Part shown: positions 46,371 through 53,728 of the stretch, piece after piece
Numbering within the stretch: position 1 is the stretch's first letter
How the letters are laid out: every line of letters begins with the position of its first letter
Assembly (NCBI RefSeq): GCF_024436055.1
Contig: NZ_JANFNH010000014.1
Location: forward strand, 62,001 to 126,000
Direction: 5' to 3'
Origin: Streptantibioticus rubrisoli
GTDB lineage: Bacteria; Actinomycetota; Actinomycetes; Streptomycetales; Streptomycetaceae
Length of the DNA stretch: 64,000 nucleotides
The notes under the pieces: generated by a model
The model's database searches: none
What the model was told of the DNA's origin: nothing
What the model saw: the letters and a program-made list of their open reading frames with translations, nothing else
Position numbers and translations under genes: made by a program

Positions 46371-46733
46371 ATGATGATTCCCGTGTGCCGCCTCGCGGAT
46401 CTGCCGCGAGGCGAGGCCTACCGGCTCGAAACCGACCCCCCCGTCGCGGTGTTCCACACCGATGATGGCGAGGTCCTCGCCATCGACGACACCTGCACCC
46501 ACCAGGACGCTTCGCTCGCGGACGGCTGGGTGGAAGGGTGCGAGGTCGAATGCCCGCTGCACGCCTCCAAGTTCAATCTGCGGACGGGCGCCGTCGACGC
46601 CCCGCCCGCGCGGCTACCGGTGCGCACGCACCAGGTCGTCCTGGAAGACGGCGTGATCTACCTGCTGTTGTCCGACGCTCCGCCCAATCTGCCGCCGTGC
46701 GCGGTGGCCCGTGCGGGCGGAGGCTTCGCGTGA
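46371..46733 (+). CDS. Rieske-type [2Fe-2S] ferredoxin
   Basis: The 120-residue protein contains CTHQDASLADGWVEG and CPLHASKFNLRTG, the C-x-H...C-x2-H cluster ligands, in the single-domain fold used by three-component oxygenases. ATG 46371 and ATG 46374 are both possible; GAGG at 46363-46366 fits the second slightly better. It overlaps the downstream reductase by four bases (GTGA) and probably passes electrons from that reductase to the Rieske oxygenase at 48138. Confidence 0.87.
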   Translation: MMIPVCRLADLPRGEAYRLETDPPVAVFHTDDGEVLAIDDTCTHQDASLADGWVEGCEVECPLHASKFNLRTGAVDAPPARLPVRTHQVVLEDGVIYLLLSDAPPNLPPCAVARAGGGFA

Positions 46734-47908
46734 AGGCCGTGGCCGTGGTCGGCGCATCCCTCGCCGGGCTGTCGGCCGCCCGCTCGCTGCGTCAACTCGG
46801 CTACGACGGAAGACTGTTGATCATCGGGGCCGAACCGCATCGCCCCTACGACCGGCCGCCGCTGTCGAAGGAGTTCCTCGCCGGAGACATCGACGAGGCC
46901 GCTCTCACCCTTGAGGCCGATGGCGAGGACCTCGGTGCCGAGTGGCTGCTCGGCACGGCGGCCGTCGGCCTGGACCGCCGGGAGCGCACGATACGGCTCG
47001 GGGACGGCCGCACCGTCCGGACCGACGGCGTGGTGCTCGCCACCGGGGCCGGGGCACGCACCCTGCCGGAATGCGAGAGCCTGGCAGGGGTGCATGTGCT
47101 GCGCACCCTGGAGGACGCCCGCGCCCTGCGTGAAGACCTCGCGCGGGGCGGCAGGTTGGTGGTCATCGGCGGCGGTTTCATCGGCGCGGAGGTCGCCGCC
47201 ACGGCGCACGGTCTCGGACTTGAGGTGACGGTGGTCGAGGCGGCGCCGACACCGCTCGCCGGGCCGCTCGGGCAGACCATGGGCCAGGTGGTCTGCGAAC
47301 TCCACGCGGACCATGGTGTGCGGCTGCTGTGCGGGGTCGGCGTCCAGGGGATCAGCGGCGGACGGCGAGTGGACGAGGTGCTGCTCGCGGACGGCCGCCG
47401 GCTCCCCGCGGACACGGTGGTCGTCGGGGTGGGTGCGCGGCCGTGCGTCGAGTGGCTGGCCGGATCCGGTGTGGCGCTGCGCGACGGCGTGGAGTGCGAC
47501 GCCTACGGCGCCACGAGCGTGCCCGGGGTCGTCGCGGTCGGTGACTGCGCGGCCTGGTACGACCCGACGGCCGGGTGCCATCGGCGAGTTGAGCACTGGA
47601 CCGGCGCACGGGAGCGGCCCGCGGTGGCCGTGACCACCTTGCTCCACGGGGGAGCGGCCGCACCGCAGCTCCCCAAGCCGCCGTACTTCTGGTCGGACCA
47701 GTACGGTCTGCGGATCCAGTTCGCCGGGCACGCCGCCGGGGCCGAAAGCGTCACCGTGGAGGAAGGGGCGGTTGCCGACCGCAGCTTCCTCGCGGTCTAC
47801 CGGCGGGCGGGACGACCGGTGGCCGTACTCGCACTGAACCAGACCCGGCTGTTCACCCGATGGCGTCGGCGACTTGCCACCGCCTTGCCGGCCGCCTGCT
47901 CCTCGTAA
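46730..47908 (+). CDS. FAD-dependent ferredoxin reductase
   Basis: The 392-residue protein has an N-terminal FAD site (AVVGASLAGLSAARSLRQLG), LLIIGAEPHRPYDRPPLSKE, an NAD site (LVVIGGGFIGAEVAATAHGL) and VAVGDCAAWYD, the layout of BphA4/rubredoxin-reductase-like enzymes. The GTG start overlaps the ferredoxin stop (GTGA) after GGAGG. It likely oxidises NADH and reduces the adjacent Rieske ferredoxin. In pseudomonads the betaine monooxygenase uses one fused reductase (GbcB); here the task seems split between two proteins. Confidence 0.87.
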   Translation: MKAVAVVGASLAGLSAARSLRQLGYDGRLLIIGAEPHRPYDRPPLSKEFLAGDIDEAALTLEADGEDLGAEWLLGTAAVGLDRRERTIRLGDGRTVRTDGVVLATGAGARTLPECESLAGVHVLRTLEDARALREDLARGGRLVVIGGGFIGAEVAATAHGLGLEVTVVEAAPTPLAGPLGQTMGQVVCELHADHGVRLLCGVGVQGISGGRRVDEVLLADGRRLPADTVVVGVGARPCVEWLAGSGVALRDGVECDAYGATSVPGVVAVGDCAAWYDPTAGCHRRVEHWTGARERPAVAVTTLLHGGAAAPQLPKPPYFWSDQYGLRIQFAGHAAGAESVTVEEGAVADRSFLAVYRRAGRPVAVLALNQTRLFTRWRRRLATALPAACSS

Positions 47909-48043
47909 CGCCCGTACGCGGGCCACCCGCGGGCACCCGGGGCGCGGCGGCACACCGGGTGCCGTACGCCCACGGAGGGATGACCGCACGCGGGGCAGCG
48001 AACCCCCGCGGGGTGGCGCCCGCACGCGAGGCAACGCACATAC

Positions 48044-48059
48044 GTGAGCGAGCGCTCAC
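48044..48059. promoter_or_regulatory. TetR-type palindrome upstream of the oxygenase gene
   Basis: GTGAGCG (48044-48050) and CGCTCAC (48053-48059) form perfect 7-bp arms around two bases, close to common TetR operators. It lies 79 bp before the Rieske oxygenase start, where the GTTGCG operator of the rest of the island is not found. Confidence 0.45.
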
Positions 48060-48137
48060 CACAGCACGGTCCGGTTCCCGCTCGTCCACCGGCGAGTGAC
48101 GCCCCTGATCCACGACGTCTCCCGCGAGGAGTGCACT

Positions 48138-49271
48138 GTGCCCACGACCAGCCTGCCCGAAAGCCTGATCGCCACCCTGCCCGGCGGCTACTACACCTCG
48201 CCCGAGACCTTCGCGGCGGAACAGGAGCACATCTTCGAGTCGATGTGGTTCTGTGCGGCCCGTTCCTCGGACCTCGGCAAGCCGGGCGCTTACCGGACCG
48301 TGACCGTGGGGCGGGAGAGCGTGCTGCTGACCCGCGCACGGGACAACTCGGTGCGTGCGTTCTTCAACGTGTGCCGCCACCGGGGAGCCCGGCTGTGCAC
48401 CCAGGAGTCCGGGGAGGTCAGCCGGGCCTTCCAGTGCCCGTACCACGCGTGGACCTACGACCTGCAGGGCAAGTTGGTCGCGGCGCCCAACCTGACCAAG
48501 ATGCCGGACATCGACCGCACCGCGTACGGTCTGGCCAAGGTGGCCGTGACCGAGTGGCTGGGCTATGTCTGGATCTGCCTGGCCGACGACCCGCCGTCCT
48601 TCGAGGAGCAGGTCGTCGGCGAGATCGTGGCACGCCTCGGCGACGTCGGGGCGATCGAGCGGTACGCCGTCGCCGACCTCGCCGTGGGCAGGCGGATCGT
48701 CTACGACGTGCGGGCGAACTGGAAGCTCATCGTCGAGAACTTCATGGAGTGCTACCACTGCGCCACGATCCACCCCGAACTCACCGACGTGCTACCGGAG
48801 TTCGCGAACGGCTACGCGGCCCAGTACTTCGTCGGACACGGCGCCGAGTTCGGCGCGGACGTGAAGGGCTTCACCGTCGACGGCTCCGACGGACTCGACC
48901 GCATCCCCACGGTCGCCGAGGACCAGGACCGCCGGTACTACGCCATCACCGTCAAGCCGCAGGTCTTCGTCAACCTGGTGCCCGACCACGTCATCTTCCA
49001 CCGTATGTATCCGCTGGCCGTCGACCGCACGGTCGTCGAGTGCGACTGGCTCTACCTCAAGGAGGTGGTGGACGCCGGCCGGGACCTGAGCCGCTCGGTG
49101 GAACTCTTCGACCGGGTCAACCGGCAGGACTTCGCCGCGTGCGAGCGCTGCCAGCCCGCGATGAGTTCGCGCCTGTACGCGGGCGGCGGCGTGCTGGTGC
49201 CGAGCGAACACCACATCGGAGCGTTCCATGACTGGGTGCACGACCGGCTCGCCGACCGGCTGCCCCGGTAG
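48138..49271 (+). CDS. gbcA: Rieske non-haem iron monooxygenase: glycine betaine monooxygenase oxygenase subunit
   Basis: The 377-residue protein has a Rieske domain (CRHRGARLCTQ and CPYHAWTYDL) and a catalytic domain with the mononuclear iron site in ENFMECYHCATIHPELTD. Length and domain order match GbcA-type betaine oxygenases, which demethylate glycine betaine to dimethylglycine and release formaldehyde. GTG 48138 follows GAGGAG by eight bases; the in-frame ATG/GTG at 48096 is less likely. It lies between its probable electron-transfer pair and betA. Stachydrine or carnitine demethylases are close relatives, but the full pathway around it favours betaine. Confidence 0.85.
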   Translation: MPTTSLPESLIATLPGGYYTSPETFAAEQEHIFESMWFCAARSSDLGKPGAYRTVTVGRESVLLTRARDNSVRAFFNVCRHRGARLCTQESGEVSRAFQCPYHAWTYDLQGKLVAAPNLTKMPDIDRTAYGLAKVAVTEWLGYVWICLADDPPSFEEQVVGEIVARLGDVGAIERYAVADLAVGRRIVYDVRANWKLIVENFMECYHCATIHPELTDVLPEFANGYAAQYFVGHGAEFGADVKGFTVDGSDGLDRIPTVAEDQDRRYYAITVKPQVFVNLVPDHVIFHRMYPLAVDRTVVECDWLYLKEVVDAGRDLSRSVELFDRVNRQDFAACERCQPAMSSRLYAGGGVLVPSEHHIGAFHDWVHDRLADRLPR

Positions 49272-49296
49272 CCCCGGTGGCGCCGGTTGCCGGGGC

Positions 49297-50094
49297 TCAG
49301 CCCAGGTAGCCCAGCCGGTGACTGATCTCGTCGGCTCCGCTGACGAGGATCGGCGCGAGCTCGCGCATGCGCTCCTCGGTGAACCGGTAGCCGGGCCCCG
49401 AGGCGCTGACCGCGGCGACCACCTTGCCGTCCCGGCCCCTGACCGGCGCGGCCATGGCGTTGAGGCCGATCTCGAACTCCCCCTGCGTCATGGAGTATCC
49501 GCGCTCGCGGACCTCGGCCAGGTCCTTCTCCAGCCGGGTCTTGGAGGTCAGCGTGTCGGGCGTCAGCTTCTCCAGCCCCGCCGCGGCCAGCAGCTCCGCG
49601 CGGCGCTTCGCCGGGAGCTGCGCCAGCAGGACCTTGCCGCTGGAGGTGGCGTGCAGCGGGGTCAGCTGGCCGACCCAGTTGTGTGCGGTGACCGCTCCCG
49701 GTCCGCGCACCTGGTAGAGGTTGATCGCGTAGTGCGACTCCAGCACCGCGATGTTGACCGTCTCGCCCAGTTCCTCGGCGAGCCGCTCGCAGACCGGGCG
49801 GCTGTGCTGGGTGATGTCCGTCCGGTCGGTGACCGCACCGGCCAGGCGCACGATGCCGAAGCCGAGCCGGTACTTGCCGCGTTCCCCCGCCTGCTCGACC
49901 AGCCCGCGCGCCTCCAGTGCTCCGAGCAGGCGGAACGCCGTGGACTTGTGGACGTCGATCTCCGCCGCCACCTCACTGACGCCCGCCTCACCGCGCTGGG
50001 CGAGGATCTCCAGCACGCTGACGGCACGGTCGACCGACTGGACACCGCCAGCCGCCTGACCCGCGGAATCCGCGACTGCACTGTGGTTGCTCAT
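49297..50094 (-). CDS. IclR-family transcriptional regulator of the betaine island
   Basis: The 265-residue protein has an N-terminal winged helix (VDRAVSVLEILAQRGEAGVS, HKSTAFRLLGALEARGLVEQ) and a C-terminal IclR effector domain (LHATSSGKVLLAQLP, GYSMTQGEFEIGLNAMAAPV). It is divergent from betA. A TATAGT -10-like hexamer at 50106-50101 (minus strand) lies about seven bases before the ATG, so the message may be leaderless. An operator copy (50086-50102) covers the start codon, so autoregulation is likely. The effector may be choline, betaine, dimethylglycine or sarcosine. Confidence 0.88.
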   Translation of the reverse strand: MSNHSAVADSAGQAAGGVQSVDRAVSVLEILAQRGEAGVSEVAAEIDVHKSTAFRLLGALEARGLVEQAGERGKYRLGFGIVRLAGAVTDRTDITQHSRPVCERLAEELGETVNIAVLESHYAINLYQVRGPGAVTAHNWVGQLTPLHATSSGKVLLAQLPAKRRAELLAAAGLEKLTPDTLTSKTRLEKDLAEVRERGYSMTQGEFEIGLNAMAAPVRGRDGKVVAAVSASGPGYRFTEERMRELAPILVSGADEISHRLGYLG

Positions 50095-50121
50095 AGCGAA
50101 ACTATAAGCGGTCTCAACAAC
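50086..50121. promoter_or_regulatory. Tandem operator at the IclR gene start
   Basis: GTTGCTCATAGCGAAAC (50086-50102) matches the 17-bp consensus, and a weaker copy TAAGCG-N5-AACAAC starts at 50105, again 19 bp on. The first copy covers the ATG and the second covers the possible -10 hexamer of the iclR-type gene. Confidence 0.6.
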
Positions 50122-50171
50122 AGCGCGTGGCAAGGATGCATCAGGGAGTATCCCCGGGACCATCGACCAAG

Positions 50172-50207
50172 GTTGCGCGTGCTGCAACCTGGTGCGCAAG
50201 GCGCTAC
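50172..50207. promoter_or_regulatory. Tandem operator upstream of betA
   Basis: GTTGCGCGTGCTGCAAC (50172-50188) sits inside a longer perfect inverted repeat with 7-bp arms (AGGTTGC/GCAACCT). GGTGCGCAAGGCGCTAC (50191-50207) follows 19 bp on with 10 of 12 arm matches. They lie 50-85 bp before the betA start. No clear -35 was seen. Confidence 0.65.
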
Positions 50208-50256
50208 TCGCACTAGCATGCCCGCGAATCGACGAAACGACTGAGACGAGGCAGCC

Positions 50257-51933
50257 ATGGCCCTCCAGAGTTACGACTTCGTCATCGTCGGCGGCGGATC
50301 GGCCGGCAGCGCGCTCGCCAATCGGCTCTCCGCGGATCCGGGCAACCGCGTGCTCGTGCTGGAAGCCGGCAGGTCCGACTACCCCTGGGATGTGTTCATC
50401 CACATGCCCGCGGCGCTGACCTTCCCGATCGGCAGCCGCTTCTACGACTGGAAGTACGAGTCCGAGCCCGAGCCGCACATGGGTGGCCGCCGCATCTACC
50501 ACGCCCGGGGCAAGGTGCTGGGCGGGTCGAGCAGCATCAACGGGATGATCTTCCAGCGCGGCAACCCCATGGACTACGAGCGCTGGGGCGCCGACCCGGG
50601 CATGCAGACCTGGGACTACGCGCACTGCCTGCCGTACTTCAGGCGGATGGAGAACTGCCTCGCGGCCGAGCAGGGCGATCAGTTCCGCGGCCACACCGGA
50701 CCGCTGGTGCTGGAGCGCGGCCCGGCCGTCAACCCGCTGTTCACCGCCTTCCTCGACGCCGTGCAGGAGGCGGGGTTCCCGCTCACCGACGACGTCAACG
50801 GCTACCGGCAGGAAGGCTTCGCCGCGTTCGACCGCAACGTGCACCGGGGACGGCGGCTGTCCGCGGCCCGCGCCTATCTGCACCCGGTGATGAACCGCCC
50901 CAACCTGGAGGTCAGGACCCGGGCGCTGGTGACCCGCGTGCTGTTCGAGGGCAACCGCGCGGTGGGCGTGGAGTACCGGCGCGGTCGCGGCGCACCCCGG
51001 CAGGTGCGGGCCGGCGAGGTGATCCTGAGCGGCGGCGCGATCAACTCCCCACAACTGCTGCAGCTCTCCGGCGTCGGCAACGCCGACGAACTGCGCCCGC
51101 TGGGAGTTGAGGTCGTCCACCACCTGCCCGGGGTCGGCGAGAACCTCCAGGATCATCTGGAGGTGTATGTGCAGTACGGCTGCAAGCAGCCGGTATCGAT
51201 GCAGCCCTACCTGAAGTGGCGGTACCGGCCCTGGATCGGCTTCCAGTGGCTGTTCCTGCGCAAGGGGCCGGGGGCGACCAACCACTTCGAGGCCGGAGGG
51301 TTCGCGCGCAGCAACGAGGACGTGGACTACCCCAACCTGATGTTCCACTTCCTGCCCATCGCGGTGCGTTACGACGGCTCCGCGCCCGCCGGCGGCCATG
51401 GCTACCAGGTGCACATCGGCCCGATGTACTCCGATGCCAGGGGCTCGGTGAAGATCAGGAGCAGGGATCCGCGCGACAAGCCCGCCCTGCGCTTCAACTA
51501 CCTGTCCACCGATCAGGACCGCCGCGAGTGGGTCGAGGCGATCCGCACCGCGCGCGACATCCTGGGCCAGCCCGCGCTCGACCCCTACAACGCCGGGGAG
51601 ATCTCACCCGGGCCCGGGGTGAACACCGACGAGGAGATTCTGGACTGGGTGCGCAGGGAGGGGGAGACCGCGCTGCATCCCTCGTGCACCTGCAAGATGG
51701 GCACCGACGAGATGTCGGTGGTCGACCCGCGGAGCATGCGGGTCCACGGACTCGACGGTCTGCGCGTGGTCGACGCCTCGGTGATGCCGTACATCACCAA
51801 CGGCAACATCTACGCCCCGGTGATGATGACGGCGGAGAAGTCGGCCGACCTCATCCTGGGCAACCAGCCGCTGCCGCCCGCCGAGGAGGAGTTCTACCGC
51901 CACCGCCACGCCACTCAGGAGCAGGACGCGTGA
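50257..51933 (+). CDS. betA: Choline dehydrogenase (GMC oxidoreductase)
   Basis: The 558-residue protein is a GMC flavoenzyme: [20 protein letters not shown] (FAD beta-alpha-beta), [20 protein letters not shown] (GMC signature 1), [20 protein letters not shown] (signature 2), and [10 protein letters not shown] and [16 protein letters not shown] at the active site. It should oxidise choline to betaine aldehyde at the membrane. ATG 50257 gives the family's normal length. betB overlaps it by four bases (GTGA), the classic pair. Confidence 0.92.
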   Translation: MALQSYDFVIVGGGSAGSALANRLSADPGNRVLVLEAGRSDYPWDVFIHMPAALTFPIGSRFYDWKYESEPEPHMGGRRIYHARGKVLGGSSSINGMIFQRGNPMDYERWGADPGMQTWDYAHCLPYFRRMENCLAAEQGDQFRGHTGPLVLERGPAVNPLFTAFLDAVQEAGFPLTDDVNGYRQEGFAAFDRNVHRGRRLSAARAYLHPVMNRPNLEVRTRALVTRVLFEGNRAVGVEYRRGRGAPRQVRAGEVILSGGAINSPQLLQLSGVGNADELRPLGVEVVHHLPGVGENLQDHLEVYVQYGCKQPVSMQPYLKWRYRPWIGFQWLFLRKGPGATNHFEAGGFARSNEDVDYPNLMFHFLPIAVRYDGSAPAGGHGYQVHIGPMYSDARGSVKIRSRDPRDKPALRFNYLSTDQDRREWVEAIRTARDILGQPALDPYNAGEISPGPGVNTDEEILDWVRREGETALHPSCTCKMGTDEMSVVDPRSMRVHGLDGLRVVDASVMPYITNGNIYAPVMMTAEKSADLILGNQPLPPAEEEFYRHRHATQEQDA

Positions 51934-53396
51934 CCCTCTACATCGACGGCGAGTGGCGGGACGCCGCGGCGGGCGGCACGCGGGAGATCCGCTGTCCCGC
52001 CGACGGCGCGCTCGTGGCGACCGTGGCCGAGGGGACTTCGGCCGACACCGAGGCCGCGATCGCCGCCGCCCGCCGGGCCTTCGACGAAGGCCCCTGGCCG
52101 CGCACCCCGGAACGCGAACGCGGTGCGCTGCTGCTGCGCACCGCGGAGGTGATCGAGCGCGACGCCGAGGAGTTCGCCCGCGCCGAATCGCTTGACACCG
52201 GCAAGCGCCTGGTGGAGAGCGAGTACGACATCGCCGACATCGCGGCGTGCTTGCGCTACTTCGGCGGGATCGCCGGAACCAGCGCCGGCCGGGTCGTCGA
52301 CACCGGGCGCCCGGACGCCATCAGCCGGGTGGTGTACGAGCCGGTCGGGGTCTGCGGACTGATCACGCCGTGGAACTACCCGCTGCTGCAAGCCTCGTGG
52401 AAGGTGGCCCCGGCCCTGCTCGCGGGCAACACCTTCGTGCTGAAGCCCAGCGAGCTGACCCCGTCCACCGCGATGCTGCTGATGAGTGCGCTGGCGGAGG
52501 CGGGACTGCCGCCCGGGGTGGCGAACCTCGTGCTCGGCACCGGCCCGCGGGTGGGCGCGCCGCTCGCGGAGCATCCTGCCGTCGACATGGTCTCGTTCAC
52601 CGGCGGACTGGCGACCGGCAGACGGATCATGGCGGCGGCCTCCGCCACCGTGAAGAAGGTCGCCCTCGAACTCGGCGGCAAGAACCCCAACGTGGTCTTC
52701 GCCGACGCGGACTTCGAGGCGGCGGTGGACTTCGCGCTCACGGCCGTCTTCCTGCACTCAGGGCAGGTCTGCTCGGCCGGTGCGCGGCTGGTCGTCGAGG
52801 ACGCCGTGCACGACGCCTTCGTGGACGAGGTGGTCCGCAGAGCCCGGCGCATACGGCTGGGCGGCCCGTTCGAACCCGAGGCGGACACCGGCCCGTTGAT
52901 CTCCGCCGAGCACCGCTCGAAGGTCGAGCACTACGTGGCGACCGCCGTGGCGGAGGGCGCCGTGCTGCGCTGCGGCGGACGGCGCCCCGACGACCCGGCC
53001 CTCGAACGGGGCTTCTACTACCCGCCGACGGTGCTGGACGAATGCCACCAGGGCATGGGGGCGGTGCACGAGGAGTCGTTCGGCCCGGTGCTCACCGTCG
53101 AGCGGTTCCACGACGAGGACGACGCGGTGCGGATAGCCAACGACACCAGGTACGGGCTGGCAGGCGCGGTGTGGACGCAGGACGCGGGCAAGGCTCAGCG
53201 GGTGGCAGGCCGACTGCGGCACGGCACGGTGTGGATCAACGACTACCACCCTTACGTTCCGCAGGCGGAGTGGGGCGGCTTCGGCCACTCGGGAGTCGGC
53301 CGCGAACTCGGCCCCACCGGCCTGGAGGAGTACCGCGAGGCCAAACACATCTGGCAGAACGTCGCTCCCCGCCCCCAACACTGGTTCCGCGCCTGA
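51930..53396 (+). CDS. betB: Betaine aldehyde dehydrogenase
   Basis: The 488-residue protein is an NAD(P)-dependent aldehyde dehydrogenase. [20 protein letters not shown] is the cofactor strand, [17 protein letters not shown] holds the general-base Glu, and [16 protein letters not shown] the catalytic Cys. [20 protein letters not shown] and [20 protein letters not shown] complete the family. GTG 51930 overlaps the betA stop (GTGA). It should oxidise betaine aldehyde to glycine betaine, the substrate of the Rieske oxygenase. A hairpin follows the stop. Confidence 0.91.
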   Translation: MTLYIDGEWRDAAAGGTREIRCPADGALVATVAEGTSADTEAAIAAARRAFDEGPWPRTPERERGALLLRTAEVIERDAEEFARAESLDTGKRLVESEYDIADIAACLRYFGGIAGTSAGRVVDTGRPDAISRVVYEPVGVCGLITPWNYPLLQASWKVAPALLAGNTFVLKPSELTPSTAMLLMSALAEAGLPPGVANLVLGTGPRVGAPLAEHPAVDMVSFTGGLATGRRIMAAASATVKKVALELGGKNPNVVFADADFEAAVDFALTAVFLHSGQVCSAGARLVVEDAVHDAFVDEVVRRARRIRLGGPFEPEADTGPLISAEHRSKVEHYVATAVAEGAVLRCGGRRPDDPALERGFYYPPTVLDECHQGMGAVHEESFGPVLTVERFHDEDDAVRIANDTRYGLAGAVWTQDAGKAQRVAGRLRHGTVWINDYHPYVPQAEWGGFGHSGVGRELGPTGLEEYREAKHIWQNVAPRPQHWFRA

Positions 53397-53406
53397 CCCG
53401 CGGTGA

Positions 53407-53434
53407 GCCGTGCGCCCCTGGACCGGCGCACGGC
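53407..53434 (+). terminator. Hairpin after betB
   Basis: GCCGTGCG (53407-53414) and CGCACGGC (53427-53434) form a perfect 8-bp stem 10 bases after the betB stop, a plausible terminator. The remaining 53435-53640 shows no gene. Confidence 0.6.
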
Positions 53435-53647
53435 CTCCCCGCCCCTTGCGTGCGCGGGGAGTCGGCAGCGGCTGCCCGCGCGACCACTGACGGCGCCCCG
53501 CCGCCGTGGCGAGCATCCCTACCGGGTGACCGGCGAGTCCCGGCCACGCTCGTCGGGGCACTTCCAGCGAAGCGTTCAGCGGACCGGCGGCGGACCAAGT
53601 CCTGCGGCCGGGCCGCAAGACCGGCCCGTGCGGCCGGGACACACCCC

Positions 53648-53715
53648 TTGACACCAACTTTCGGCACCCTGCACTGTGAGTTGCGTAACCCGAACTGCGT
53701 TGCGCTAAGAGCAAC
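53648..53715 (+). promoter_or_regulatory. Promoter and tandem operator of the dimethylglycine-sarcosine operon
   Basis: TTGACA (53648-53653) and CACTGT (53672-53677) are spaced 18 bp. GTTGCGTAACCCGAACT (53680-53696) and GTTGCGCTAAGAGCAAC (53699-53715) follow, starts 19 bp apart, the second immediately before the ribosome site GGAGG at 53717-53721. The layout repeats that at 46292-46362. Confidence 0.7.
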
Positions 53716-53728
53716 TGGAGGTTTGGCG

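Noticed and set aside
48019-48035. Weak reverse-strand match to the GTTGCG operator upstream of gbcA
   Set aside because: Only one arm matches and there is no second copy at 19 bp, unlike the other sites.
52247-53728. N-terminal extension of the dimethylglycine oxidase frame
   Set aside because: It lies out of frame through betB; the ATG at 53729 has GGAGG and begins directly with the FAD-binding strand.
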